A DNA stretch of 64,000 bases from Phosphoribacter sp964647395 (GCA_964647395.1 CAZYHR010000003.1:1-64000), one strand, 5' to 3'. Numbered from the stretch's first letter, positions 35,121-44,061 are shown. The notes: generated from the letters alone by a model not told the origin. A program made the numbers and translations.

Positions 35121-35900
35121 TCAGTCCGCCAGCGGCCGGGCCAGCCACGAATGCCTGGGCGTCGCGTCGGCGAGCACCGCGCCGCCGTCGAGCGGCGTCG
35201 GCGGCTGCCCGTCGTCGCCGAGCGCCCCGGTATGCCGCGCCGCCAGGGTGAGCAGGTAGGCCCCGTCCCGGCGCCACCAGCCGGGGAACACCTCGCCGGT
35301 CACCGCCCGGACGGTGAGCGGAGCCCACCCGTCCGGGCGAGCGGCATCCGAGGCGGTGACGGTGACCGAGCGGGTGTCCGCCCGCAGGCCGACCCGCAAC
35401 ACCTTGAGCGCGGACTCCTTGGCCGACCAGACGAGGTTGGCCGCGACCGCCCAACCCAGCGAGCCGACGGGCCCGTGATCGCGCACCCAGGCCTGCTCGG
35501 GCGGGGTGAGGAAGTCGGCCACGAAGCCCGCGGAGCGCGGCTCGACGATCTCGAGGTCGACCCCGAGGGTGCCGAAGCCCATGGTCCCGGCCGGACCGAC
35601 CAAGCACACGGCGGCGCCGGCGCGGTCGGTCAGCGACACGTCGAGCCCGACGTCGGCGCCGTCGACCCGGACATACGGGGCCCCGCCGGGACGGTTGAGC
35701 ACCTCGACCCGGGCCAGGCTCGCGACGTCGAGGGGGCGGCCGAGCAGGGCGCTGACGGCGCGTTTGCCGGCGAAGCGGCGCAGCCGGTACTCGGTGCGGC
35801 GTTTGGTGAAGCGCATGCCGGCCGCGCGGGTGGCCTCGGGTGGGGCCAGCCAGTCGACCCCGACCGGCACGGTGTCCTCGGTGACCGCGAGCCACTGCAT
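35121..35900 (-). CDS. Sfp-type 4'-phosphopantetheinyl transferase
   Basis: This 259-residue enzyme transfers phosphopantetheine from CoA to carrier proteins. The magnesium-binding motif GVDLEIVEPR and the downstream WSAKESALKVL are diagnostic for the Sfp/Gsp class. It has an extended C-terminus (about 35 residues). The ATG 35900 is preceded by GGATGA. Its distance of about 1.6 kb from the megasynthase-ACC operon, on the opposite strand, suggests that it primes those ACPs, which are of the long PUFA-synthase type that AcpS often does not serve. Confidence 0.85.
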   Translation of the reverse strand: MQWLAVTEDTVPVGVDWLAPPEATRAAGMRFTKRRTEYRLRRFAGKRAVSALLGRPLDVASLARVEVLNRPGGAPYVRVDGADVGLDVSLTDRAGAAVCLVGPAGTMGFGTLGVDLEIVEPRSAGFVADFLTPPEQAWVRDHGPVGSLGWAVAANLVWSAKESALKVLRVGLRADTRSVTVTASDAARPDGWAPLTVRAVTGEVFPGWWRRDGAYLLTLAARHTGALGDDGQPPTPLDGGAVLADATPRHSWLARPLAD

Positions 35901-35969
35901 GGGGTCATCCTGACAGCCCGGGCACGACGAAGACCCCCGACCCGCGAACGCGCGGTCAGGGGCCTGGGC

Positions 35970-36045
35970 TGGCTCCCCCACTTGGACTCGAACCAAGAAC
36001 CTACCGGTTAACAGCCGGTTGCTCTGCCAATTGAGCTATGGAGGA
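35970..36045 (-). tRNA. tRNA-Asn (GUU)
   Basis: The minus strand gives a complete cloverleaf: acceptor TCCTCCA/TGGGGGA, D arm AGCTCAATTGGCAGAGC, anticodon arm CCGGC-TGTTAAC-CGGTA region with anticodon GTT, and T arm CTTGG-TTCGAGT-CCAAG. The discriminator is G and CCA is encoded. Confidence 0.95.
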
Positions 36046-36110
36046 TCGGTGCCCAGATAGGTTAGCAAACCCGCCAGGTGCCGGTGAACCGCGTTCGGCC
36101 GGGGCGGGGC

Positions 36111-36623
36111 TCAGCGAGGCGGCAGGCCGACCTCCTCGCGGAGCCGGTCGAAGACCTCGACCGCGAGCACGTCGATCTGCTGCGAGGGCCGGGTGCCGCG
36201 GCCGAGCACGACCTGCTCGACCAGTTCCCCGCTGGCCAGGTCCTTGCGGATCACCGCCCGCGCGCGCCGCGCCCCCGGCAGCGGCAGGTCGTCGGCGGTC
36301 ACGACGCTGGCCTGGACCCGCTCGCGAAGCACCTGCAGGAAGCGCTCCTCGAAGCCCAGCGGCAGGACCACCGGCCGGCCACCGTCGACGAAGATCACGG
36401 TCAGCTCACTGGCCTGCCGACCCCAGACCGCCTGGTCGACCTCGTGCCAGGGCCGGTCCCAGAGCACCTCGCCGTCGGGACGCACCGCGACGAAACGGGC
36501 CGGCGTGGCCAGCAGCCACGCGCTGCCGGCGTCCCCGGCGGCCAGCAACCGCTGACCCTCGACGGCGGCCAGCGCGGCGGCCGGTGGCGGGGCCGGCTGC
36601 TGCCGGCGGCGCGACCAGATCAC
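36111..36623 (-). CDS. Conserved protein of unknown function downstream of dnaG
   Basis: This 170-residue soluble protein begins at GTG 36623, whose GTGA overlaps the dnaG stop, so it is translationally coupled to primase. After a basic, proline-rich N-terminus (WSRRRQQPAPPP) there is a beta-rich core (AWLLATPARFVAVRPDGEVLW, ELTVIFVDGGRPVVLPLGFEERF). It reminds me of a small PH-like fold, but without search support. There is no signal peptide or catalytic motif. Confidence 0.6.
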   Translation of the reverse strand: MIWSRRRQQPAPPPAAALAAVEGQRLLAAGDAGSAWLLATPARFVAVRPDGEVLWDRPWHEVDQAVWGRQASELTVIFVDGGRPVVLPLGFEERFLQVLRERVQASVVTADDLPLPGARRARAVIRKDLASGELVEQVVLGRGTRPSQQIDVLAVEVFDRLREEVGLPPR

Positions 36624-38602
36624 GGGTCCTCCCGATCTCGCAGGGCGGCCAGCCGGCGCTGCAGCCCCTGCAGCCGCAGGGCCAGCTCGCGCTGGCCGGC
36701 GGGGTCGGGCTCGGCGGCCGAGTCGAGCCGGCGCAGCTGCCCCATCGCCCCGGCGATCTGCCGGTTCAGGTCGGCCTCGCTGACCCGCAGCACCAGCGAC
36801 GAGACGTAGGCCGCCCGCGGCCGCCCGGTGGCCGGGTCGAGGCGGTCCGGGATCGGAGCCACGGCGAGCTCGGCCAGCAACGGGTGCACCGCCGGCGGGG
36901 CGACCTCGAGCACCGCGGCGTGCCAACCCGCCATGCTCCGCTCCCCCGGCGCACCGACGATGGCCACCGCGTCGAAGGCCGCCTGATAGGCCGGCGCGAC
37001 GAGGGTGACCCGCTCGAGCCCGGCGAGGGTGGCCGGATCGACCGAGGTCGGATGCTGCAGCAGGCACTGCAGCAGCTGTCGCTCGGCCCGCACCGCGGGG
37101 TCGCGCAGGTCGGGGGCCGGCAGCGCCGCGGCCACCTCGCTGGCGCTGGGCTCGACCGCCGAATCGGCCGGCTCGGGATAGGCCGCGCCCGCTGCACCGC
37201 TCCCACCCGCTGCACCGGGTCCGCCCGGCCCGCCGGCGGCGCCGCGACCCGGGCCACCCGGGCCGCCCCGCGGCAGCCGGGCGGCCCGCCGGACCGCGTC
37301 GGCCACCTGCTCGACCTCGACGCCGAGCCAACCGGCGACCAGCCGGGTGTACTCAGGCCGCAGGGCGGCGTCCCGGATCTGCCCGACGATCGGCGCCGCG
37401 GCCCGCATCGCCTGCACCCGGCCCTCGGCGGTGTCCAGGTCGAAACGCTCGATCGTCGTGCGCACGGCGAACNNNNNNNNNNCGTCGCCGACCAGCGCCC
37501 GGACCGCCTCGTCGCCGCCGCTCTGGCGCAGCTCGCACGGGTCCTGACCGCCCGGGGCGACGGCGACGAAGGACTGCGAGGCCCAGCGCTGGTCCTCCTT
37601 GAAGGCCTTCATCGCCGCGTCCCGGCCGGCCCGGTCACCGTCGAAGGTGAAGATCACCCGGGCGGGCGTCCGGTCGGGCTCGTCGCGAAGCAGCCGCCGC
37701 AGCACCTTGATGTGCTCGACGCCGAAGGCCGTGCCGCATGAGGCGACCGCTGTCTCGACGCCGGCCAGGTGGCAGGCCATGACGTCGGTGTAGCCCTCGA
37801 CGACGACCGCCTGGCGCTGGGTCGCGATGGCGCGCTTGGCGGTGTCCAGGCCGTAGAGCACCGTCGACTTCTTGTACAGGGGGGTCTCGACGGTGTTGAG
37901 GTACTTGGCGTCGATGCGGTCGTCGTCGAAGACCCGCCGCGCCCCGAAGCCGATGACGTCGCCGGTGATGTCGCGGATGGGCCAGACCAGCCGGCCGCGG
38001 AACCGGTCGTAGACGCCGCGACCGCCCCGGCCGGCCAGCCCGCCCAGGACCAGCTCGTCGTCGGTGAACCCCTTGCCGCGCAGGTGCCGGGTCAGCGTGT
38101 CGAAGCCTCGCGGCGCGAAGCCGACGCCGAACCGCCGGGCCACCGCGCCGTCGAAGCCGCGCTGGCGCAGGAAGTCGCGGCCCGCCCGGGCCTCACCGGG
38201 CTCGAGCAGGTATGCCGCGTAGAACTCCTGGGCGGCCCGGTGCGCCTCGACCAGCCGGGCCCGCCGCCCGGCGCTCGGCGCGTCGTCGCGGCGCCCGCCG
38301 TCCTCGTAGCGCAGCTCGACGCCGGCCCGGGCGGCGAGCCGCTCGACCGCCTCGGTGAAGCCGAGGTGCTCGATCTTGGCGACGAACGAGATGACGTCGC
38401 CGCCTTCGAGGCAGCCGTAGCAGTGGAAGTAGCCGTTGACCGGGTTGACGTTGAACGAGCCGGTCTTCTCGTCGTGGAAGGGGCACAGCCCGACCAGGCT
38501 CGACCCCTTGCGCTGCAGGGTGACGTGCTCGCGGACGACCTCCTCGATCGAGGTCTTCTCCTTGACCAGGAGGATGTCCTCGGCGCGGATCAGCCCCGCC
38601 AT
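36620..38602 (-). CDS. dnaG: DNA primase (contains assembly gap)
   Basis: DnaG makes RNA primers at the replication fork. The N-terminal zinc module has CPFHDEKTGSFNV and HCYGCLEGGD. The TOPRIM core shows VVVEGYTDVMACHLAG and FTFDGDRAGRDAA. N37473-37482 lies in the C-terminal half and the frame is kept. A Gly/Pro/Ala-rich linker (about residues 450-480) leads to the helicase-binding region. The ATG 38602 was chosen over GTG 38605 because it gives MAGLIRAEDI and has AGGAGGTGA upstream. About 660 residues, normal for actinobacteria. Confidence 0.95.
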   Translation of the reverse strand: MAGLIRAEDILLVKEKTSIEEVVREHVTLQRKGSSLVGLCPFHDEKTGSFNVNPVNGYFHCYGCLEGGDVISFVAKIEHLGFTEAVERLAARAGVELRYEDGGRRDDAPSAGRRARLVEAHRAAQEFYAAYLLEPGEARAGRDFLRQRGFDGAVARRFGVGFAPRGFDTLTRHLRGKGFTDDELVLGGLAGRGGRGVYDRFRGRLVWPIRDITGDVIGFGARRVFDDDRIDAKYLNTVETPLYKKSTVLYGLDTAKRAIATQRQAVVVEGYTDVMACHLAGVETAVASCGTAFGVEHIKVLRRLLRDEPDRTPARVIFTFDGDRAGRDAAMKAFKEDQRWASQSFVAVAPGGQDPCELRQSGGDEAVRALVGDXXXXFAVRTTIERFDLDTAEGRVQAMRAAAPIVGQIRDAALRPEYTRLVAGWLGVEVEQVADAVRRAARLPRGGPGGPGRGAAGGPGGPGAAGGSGAAGAAYPEPADSAVEPSASEVAAALPAPDLRDPAVRAERQLLQCLLQHPTSVDPATLAGLERVTLVAPAYQAAFDAVAIVGAPGERSMAGWHAAVLEVAPPAVHPLLAELAVAPIPDRLDPATGRPRAAYVSSLVLRVSEADLNRQIAGAMGQLRRLDSAAEPDPAGQRELALRLQGLQRRLAALRDREDP

Positions 38603-38678
38603 CACGTCACCTCCTCACCCGGTCTGGTGAGTGTATGCCGCCCGCTCCCGCGGTCGTGCGGCCATCCAGCGGGTGCCA

Positions 38679-38698
38679 ACCGGCCAGCACTGGCCGGT
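38679..38698. promoter_or_regulatory. 20-bp inverted repeat between dnaG and a divergent gene
   Basis: ACCGGCCAGCACTGGCCGGT has perfect 9-bp arms around CA. It ends 18 bases before the ATG of the 116-residue protein at 38717 and lies upstream of dnaG. An operator is more likely than a terminator given its place between divergent genes. No regulator is known. Confidence 0.45.
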
Positions 38699-38716
38699 CT
38701 GGCGCAGGATGAGGTC

Positions 38717-39067
38717 ATGGCGAAATATCACGTCAACGACGCGGCCGTGGCCTTCGCGCAGGAGCTGATCCGCAAGCGTCGCTACGTCCTGGACAGCACC
38801 TGGACCGAGGTCCAGCCCGACGCCGAGGCCCAGAACGCCTACCTCGACCGGCACGGGTGGGACGACTACGGCCGGTGGTTCCTCGGGCTCACCGACGGCG
38901 CGACCGAGCAGACCAAGGGCCGCTACGCCTTCGGGTTCGGCGACTTCTCCCGGGTGCACCGCAGCGCCCTCATCGCCTGCGTCTACCGGGCGGCCGAGTG
39001 GCGGCACAAGGACGTCGAGCTCGCCGCCCACGACCTGCTCCAGCAACTCGACGCGGCGACCGGCTGA
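38717..39067 (+). CDS. Conserved actinobacterial protein of unknown function
   Basis: This 116-residue soluble, charged protein (MAKYHVNDAAVAFAQELIRKR) has well-formed segments: YVLDSTWTEVQPDAEAQNAYL, WDDYGRWFLGLTDGA and CVYRAAEWRHKDVELAAHDLL. I recall similar unnamed proteins in many actinobacteria. No catalytic motif or membrane segment is visible. The ATG follows GGATGAGG. It is divergent from dnaG and downstream of the 20-bp palindrome. Confidence 0.7.
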   Translation: MAKYHVNDAAVAFAQELIRKRRYVLDSTWTEVQPDAEAQNAYLDRHGWDDYGRWFLGLTDGATEQTKGRYAFGFGDFSRVHRSALIACVYRAAEWRHKDVELAAHDLLQQLDAATG

Positions 39068-39073
39068 CCGGCG

Positions 39074-39152
39074 TCCAGCGGCGACGCGCCTGCGGTGGCG
39101 GCCCAGCGACGGGCCAGCAGCGACGGGCCTGCGGTGGCGGGCCAGCGCCGAT
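39074..39152. repeat. Imperfect direct repeat after the 38717 gene
   Basis: Two adjacent imperfect copies of about 43 bp share GCCTGCGGTGGCGG and flanking CAGCGAC words (from about 39074 and 39117). They lie between convergent genes. No gene or known element is visible. Confidence 0.5.
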
Positions 39153-39191
39153 CGCCCCGCCGGCCCGCCGGATCGCGCCACCCGGACCGCC

Positions 39192-40154
39192 TCACCGCGG
39201 CCCGGCCGGCTCAGCGGCCAGCCGCCCCCGGACGTGGCGGGCGGCGCCGAGCAGGGCGGCCTCGGCGCCGGCGGCGGCGGGCCGCACCGGGGTCGCGGCG
39301 ACCCGCGACATGGCCTCCATGGCCACGCCGGCACGCACCCCCTCCCACCACAGCGGGCCGGCCGAGGCGACACCGCCGGTCAGCACGACGAGGTCCGGGT
39401 CGAGCACGTTGAGCAGCCCACCGACGACCCGGCCGGTGGCGACCGCCGCCAGGGCCAGCACCTCGCGGGACAGGTCGCCCTCGGGACCGTCGAGGCGCGC
39501 CCGCTCGGCCACCTCGCGGCCGTCCTCGGCCAGCCCGCCGCGAGCCCGCACGGCGCGCGCCAGCGCGGGACCGGAGGCTAGCGCCTCGAGGTGGCCGACC
39601 CGGCCGCACGGGCAGGCCAGCCCGGCCGCCTCGGCGATCGGCAGGTGCCCGACGTGCCCGGCGACGGCGTGGGCACCGACGAGCACGGCGCCGTCGTGCA
39701 CCAGGGCCCCGCCGATGCCGGTGCCGACGGCGACGAGCAGCACGTCCCGGTGCTCACGACCGGCCCCGTACGCCGCCTCGCCCAGCCCGTGCGCGTGGAC
39801 GTCGTTGAGCGCCGCGGCCGGCACCTGGAAGGCCGCCGAGATCCGTTGCGCCAGCGGGATGCCCGTCCACCCGGGCAGGGCTTCGGTGGCAGCCAGCACG
39901 GTGCCCGACCCGGGGTCGATCACCCCGGCGGAGCCGATGCCCACCGCGACCGGGTGGGTGTCCGCGCCGGCCCGCCGGCCCACCTCGATCGCCGCCCGCA
40001 GCACCGCCTCGGCGCCGCTGCGCGCCGGCGTGGCCGCGCGGCAAACCTGGCCGAGCCGGCCGTCGGGGTGCACCAGCGCCGCCGCGATCTTGGTGCCACC
40101 GATGTCGAGGGCGAGCACCGGGCCGCCCGCCGGGGCGCCCGGCGCGGCGGTCAC
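39192..40154 (-). CDS. nanK: ROK-family sugar kinase, probable N-acetylmannosamine kinase
   Basis: This 320-residue kinase is expected to phosphorylate ManNAc released by the lyase encoded just upstream. Motifs are LALDIGGTKIAAALV (phosphate 1), VAVGTGIGGALV (phosphate 2) and a zinc motif CPCGRVGHLEALAS, in which His takes the place of the usual third Cys. The GTG 40154 overlaps the nanA stop (GTGA). Sugar specificity is inferred from the sialic-acid context, since ROK kinases are hard to assign by sequence. Confidence 0.82.
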   Translation of the reverse strand: MTAAPGAPAGGPVLALDIGGTKIAAALVHPDGRLGQVCRAATPARSGAEAVLRAAIEVGRRAGADTHPVAVGIGSAGVIDPGSGTVLAATEALPGWTGIPLAQRISAAFQVPAAALNDVHAHGLGEAAYGAGREHRDVLLVAVGTGIGGALVHDGAVLVGAHAVAGHVGHLPIAEAAGLACPCGRVGHLEALASGPALARAVRARGGLAEDGREVAERARLDGPEGDLSREVLALAAVATGRVVGGLLNVLDPDLVVLTGGVASAGPLWWEGVRAGVAMEAMSRVAATPVRPAAAGAEAALLGAARHVRGRLAAEPAGPR

Positions 40155-41068
40155 AGCAACCCGACCTGCTCGAGGACGGTCCGCACCGCGGCGACGTCGG
40201 CACCCTCGAGCGCGGTCATCGGGACGCTCATCGTGTTGCTGTCGAAGACCCCGAGCAGGTGCAGGGCGGTCTTGAACGACCCGACCCCGGCGGCCGGACC
40301 GACCTTGCCGACCGGGGCGTAGGCGATGCCCATGAGCCGGGACAGGCGGTCCTGCTCGGTGCGCACCGTCGGCCAGTCGCCGGCCGTCGCGGCCCGGTGC
40401 ATCCGGGCATAGCCGGCCGGGTCGACGTTGCCCAGCCCCGGGACGCACCCGTGGGCGCCGGCCAGGTAGGCGCCGTCGACGACGACCTCGTGCCCGGTCA
40501 GCAGCGACAGCGCACCACCGGCGTCGGCGTTGAGTTGCGCGAGCCGCCGGAAGCCGACGTCGTCACCCGAGGAGTCCTTGACCCCGACGATGCTGCCCTG
40601 GCCGCCCAACTCGACGAGCATCGGCCCGGCGAGCTTGGTGTGCACGCAGATCGGCAGGTCGTAGGCGTAGACCGGCAGGTCGGTCGCGGCACCCAGGGCG
40701 GTGAAGTGGGCGCGGATCTCCTCGGGGCCGGTGATCGCGTAGAACGGTGCCGTGGCGACCACGCCGTCGACCCGGCGACGCTCGGCGGCCCGCACGTGCT
40801 GCAGCACCCGGCGGGTCTGCATGTCGATCACCCCGGTGAGCACCGGCACCGCGCCGGCGACGATGCCGGTGACCGCGTCGAGGATGCGCTCGCGCATGGC
40901 GTCCTCGAAGAACCCCACCTCACCGGAGGAGCCGAGCGCGAAGATGCCGTCGACGCCCCCGTCCAGCAGCCGGGCGACCAGCCGCTCCAGCGAGGGCAGG
41001 TCGAGCTCGCCCTCGGGGGTCAGCGGGGTGAGCAGCGGGGGGATGACCCCGCCCAGTCCGCGGGTCAT
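40151..41068 (-). CDS. nanA: DHDPS-family aldolase, probable N-acetylneuraminate lyase
   Basis: This 305-residue class I aldolase should split N-acetylneuraminate into ManNAc and pyruvate. The Schiff-base lysine is in GVKDSSGD, the catalytic Tyr in YAYDLP, and the pyruvate-binding loop reads GSSGEVGFF. GSSGE is closer to general DHDPS-family proteins than to classic NanA (GSTGE). Assignment therefore rests mainly on its neighbours: ROK kinase, importer, nanE, nagA, nagB and sialidase. Confidence 0.8.
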   Translation of the reverse strand: MTRGLGGVIPPLLTPLTPEGELDLPSLERLVARLLDGGVDGIFALGSSGEVGFFEDAMRERILDAVTGIVAGAVPVLTGVIDMQTRRVLQHVRAAERRRVDGVVATAPFYAITGPEEIRAHFTALGAATDLPVYAYDLPICVHTKLAGPMLVELGGQGSIVGVKDSSGDDVGFRRLAQLNADAGGALSLLTGHEVVVDGAYLAGAHGCVPGLGNVDPAGYARMHRAATAGDWPTVRTEQDRLSRLMGIAYAPVGKVGPAAGVGSFKTALHLLGVFDSNTMSVPMTALEGADVAAVRTVLEQVGLL

Positions 41069-41104
41069 GGGGGAACTCCGTTCTGCCGGTGCGGCGGGTG
41101 CGGG

Positions 41105-41941
41105 CTACAGCAGGGACGGCGTGGCCGACAGCAGGGTCCGCGTGTAGTCGTTGGCGGGGTTGGTGAAGATGCGTTCGGCGGGCCCGGTCTCGACGATCTC
41201 GCCGAAGTACATGACGGCGATCCGGTCCGAGACGTAGCGCACCGTGTTGATGTCGTGCGAGATGAACACCAGGCCCAGGCCCAGCTGCTCCTTGAGGTCG
41301 GTCAGCAGGTTGAGCACCTGCGCGCGCACCGACACGTCGAGCGCCGAGGTCGGCTCGTCGGCGACGATGACGTCCGGCTCGAGCGCCAGCGCGCGGGCGA
41401 TCGCCACCCGCTGCCGCTGGCCGCCGGAGATCTGCCGCGGCAGCACCTCCAGCGCCGACTGCGGCAGCCCCACCACGTGCACGAGCTCGCGCACTCTGGC
41501 CAATCGGGTTGCGGCGGTGCCGATCCCGTGCACGCCGAGCGGGTCGAGCAGCTGGTCGCGCACCGACATGCGCGGGTTGAGCGCGGTCGCCGGGTCCTGG
41601 AAGACGACGGACACGGCCCGGCCGAGCTCCTTGCGCGCCGAGCCGGACCCGCCCAGCGGCCGGCCCCGGAAGAGCACCTCGCCCCCGGTCGGCTTCTGCA
41701 GCCCGACCATGACCTTGGCGATCGTCGACTTGCCGCAGCCGGACTCCCCGACGATGCCGACGGTCTCGCCCCGGCTCACGGTGAAGTCGACGCCCTTGAC
41801 CGCGTGCACCCGGTCGGGCCGGAACAACTTGCCGGTGCGGGCCTTGTGCACGACGTGCACGCCGCGCAGCTCGATGACCGGCGGCGCCGACCCGTCGGGC
41901 CGCCCCGCGTCGGATGGGTATGCCGCGTCCGCCCGGCTCAT
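41105..41941 (-). CDS. Sialic-acid type ABC importer, second ATP-binding subunit
   Basis: This 278-residue DppF/OppF-type ATPase has Walker A GESGCGKST, signature ISGGQRQR, Walker B VIVADEP and switch His FISHD. The C-terminal segment TNPANDYTRTLL is typical of peptide-type transporters. The ATG overlaps the stop of the fused permease-ATPase gene by 4 bp. It works with the ATPase domain of that protein to form the heterodimeric motor, in the manner of SatD/SiaI. Confidence 0.88.
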   Translation of the reverse strand: MSRADAAYPSDAGRPDGSAPPVIELRGVHVVHKARTGKLFRPDRVHAVKGVDFTVSRGETVGIVGESGCGKSTIAKVMVGLQKPTGGEVLFRGRPLGGSGSARKELGRAVSVVFQDPATALNPRMSVRDQLLDPLGVHGIGTAATRLARVRELVHVVGLPQSALEVLPRQISGGQRQRVAIARALALEPDVIVADEPTSALDVSVRAQVLNLLTDLKEQLGLGLVFISHDINTVRYVSDRIAVMYFGEIVETGPAERIFTNPANDYTRTLLSATPSLL

Positions 41942-44061
41942 CGGGCACCTCCTTGGACCACCCGGTCGAGGGCGTCGGTGGATGCGTAGCGGTGGCCGGG
42001 TGAGACCTCCCGCAGGGTCGGTCGCTCGTCCAGGCCGACCGTCGGGTGCGAGGACCGCGGGGCGAAGCGGTCGCCGCTGACGAACTCCCGCGGCGAGGGC
42101 ACCGTGCCGGGCACCTGGTGCAGCCGGGCCGCTCCGGCCTCGATGGACAGCACCGAGCCCAGCAGGCCGCGGGTGTATTCGTGCCGGGGGTCGGACAGCA
42201 GGTCCCTGGTGGCGGCCTGCTCGATGACCTGACCGGCATACATGACGGTGATCCGGTGAGCGAGCTGGGCGACCAGGGCCAGGTCGTGACTGACGAACAC
42301 CATGGCGAAGCCGAGCTGCTCGCGCAGGTCGTTGAGCAGCGCGACGACCTGCTGCTGCACGGTGACGTCCAGCGCCGTGGTCGGCTCGTCCGCGATGAGC
42401 AGCCGCGGGTTGCGGGTCAGCGCCATGGCGATGAGCACCCGCTGCCGCTGGCCTCCGGACAGCTCGTGCGGATAGGACTTCAGGGTGCGGCCCGGGTCCA
42501 GGCCGACCAGCTCGAGCAGGTCCTCGGCGCTGCGCTTGCCGCCGCGGCGGGTCAGCTGGGCCAGTTGGGCGCGCACCAGCATCGAGGGGTTGAGCGAGCT
42601 GAGCGCGTCCTGGTAGATCATCGCGATGTCGTGCCCGCGCAACGCGTTTCGCTCCTTGCGATCCATCGCCAGCAGGTCCCGGCCGTCGAAGCGGATCTGC
42701 CCGCCGACCTGGGCCGACTCGGGCAGCAGACCCATGACCGCCAGCGAGGTGATCGACTTGCCGCAGCCGGACTCGCCGACCAGCGCCATCGTCTCGCCGG
42801 GCCGCACATCGAAGGACACGCCGTCGACGATGGCCACGTCGCCGTGGGCCTGCGGGAAGCGGATCGTCAGGTCGCGCACCTCGAGCAGCGGCGCGCGGCC
42901 GTCGGCGAGCACCAGCCGGTCGTCGCGCTCGAGCTCGCGCACCCGCAGGGTCTGCAGGCTGTCGGCCAGCAGGCGGTCGGCGGTCTCCTGGTCGACCCGG
43001 CCGAGCACCTGGCCGGCCGACCCGGTGGCGTCGAGGTGCGCCTCGTCGGCGCCCTCCAGCGCGGCCTCGTCCAGCCCGGTCGCGGAGCCCCGCGAGTCGG
43101 CGCCGGTCGGCGCCACCGCCGCGGTGGTCTCCACCCCGGCCAGGGCTGCGCCCTCGCGCAGAGCCGCCTCGTCGGCCTCGACGTCGACGGTGCGCTTGAT
43201 GGTCGGGCTGGCCAGCGCGTCGGTGAGCCCCTCGGACAGGATGTTGAGGCACAGCACGGTGACCAGGATCATCAGGCCGGGGAAGAAGGTCGGCCACCAG
43301 TAGCCCGACAGCAGCAGTTGCTTGCCGTCGGCCAGGATGTTGCCCCAGCTCGGGTCCGGCGGTTTGACGCCGGCGTTGATGAAGGACAGCGACGCCTCGA
43401 AGACGATCGCATCGGCGACCAGCACGGTGGCGAAGAGCATGATCGGGGCCAGGCAGTTGCGGGCGACGTGCTTGATGAGGATGTGCGCGGTCCGGGCCCC
43501 CATGACCCGGCTGGCCGCGACGTAGTCCTCGCCGAACTGGGCCAGCACGTTGGCCCGCACGACCCGGGTGAGCTGCGGGGTGTAGAGGAAGGCGATGGCC
43601 AGGATGAGCACCGGCAGCTCGTTGCCGAAGACCGCGACGAAGACGGCTGCCAGCGCGATGCCCGGGAAGCTCATGATGATGTCGAGCACCCGCATGAGCA
43701 CCTCGGAGACCGCCTTGCCGGCGGTGGCGGCGATCGAGCCCAGCACCCCGGCCGCGGCCAGCGCGATGCCGGTGGCGACCAGGCCGATGAGCAAGGACGA
43801 GCGGGCGCCGTTGGCGACCCGGGAGAAGATGTCCCGGCCGATCGCGTCGGTGCCGAAGGGGTGGCCGCCCCCCGGTGGTTGCACCGGCTGGCCGGTGGCC
43901 AGCGGGTCCACCGTGAGCAACGGCGCGAACACCGCGACCAGGGCCACCACGGCGAGGATGACCAAGGCGATCTTGGAGGGCAGCGGCAGGCGGCGCAGCC
44001 CGGTGAAGCGGGCTCCGGCCTGGGCCTCCAGACGGCGGGTGAGGTTGGCGCGCAGGATCAT
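41938..44061 (-). CDS. Fused DppC-like permease and DppD-like ATPase
   Basis: This 707-residue fusion has a permease with about six membrane segments and a coupling loop (YVAASRVMGARTAHILIKHVARNCL) in residues 1-300. A charged 100-residue linker (TVDVEADEAALREG onward) follows. From about residue 400 there is a complete ATPase with GESGCGKS, LSGGQRQR, LLIADEP and FVSHD. The frame is uninterrupted, so this is a genuine fusion. As I recall, sialic-acid SatABCD and SiaEFGI systems also contain a permease-ATPase fusion, which supports the substrate. The start ATG overlaps the upstream permease stop by one base. Confidence 0.88.
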   Translation of the reverse strand: MILRANLTRRLEAQAGARFTGLRRLPLPSKIALVILAVVALVAVFAPLLTVDPLATGQPVQPPGGGHPFGTDAIGRDIFSRVANGARSSLLIGLVATGIALAAAGVLGSIAATAGKAVSEVLMRVLDIIMSFPGIALAAVFVAVFGNELPVLILAIAFLYTPQLTRVVRANVLAQFGEDYVAASRVMGARTAHILIKHVARNCLAPIMLFATVLVADAIVFEASLSFINAGVKPPDPSWGNILADGKQLLLSGYWWPTFFPGLMILVTVLCLNILSEGLTDALASPTIKRTVDVEADEAALREGAALAGVETTAAVAPTGADSRGSATGLDEAALEGADEAHLDATGSAGQVLGRVDQETADRLLADSLQTLRVRELERDDRLVLADGRAPLLEVRDLTIRFPQAHGDVAIVDGVSFDVRPGETMALVGESGCGKSITSLAVMGLLPESAQVGGQIRFDGRDLLAMDRKERNALRGHDIAMIYQDALSSLNPSMLVRAQLAQLTRRGGKRSAEDLLELVGLDPGRTLKSYPHELSGGQRQRVLIAMALTRNPRLLIADEPTTALDVTVQQQVVALLNDLREQLGFAMVFVSHDLALVAQLAHRITVMYAGQVIEQAATRDLLSDPRHEYTRGLLGSVLSIEAGAARLHQVPGTVPSPREFVSGDRFAPRSSHPTVGLDERPTLREVSPGHRYASTDALDRVVQGGAR

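Noticed and set aside
40151..41068. 4-hydroxy-tetrahydrodipicolinate synthase of lysine biosynthesis
   Set aside because: It belongs to the same superfamily, but overlap with a ROK kinase and position among importer, epimerase, deacetylase and sialidase genes favour a sialic-acid lyase; biochemical proof is lacking.
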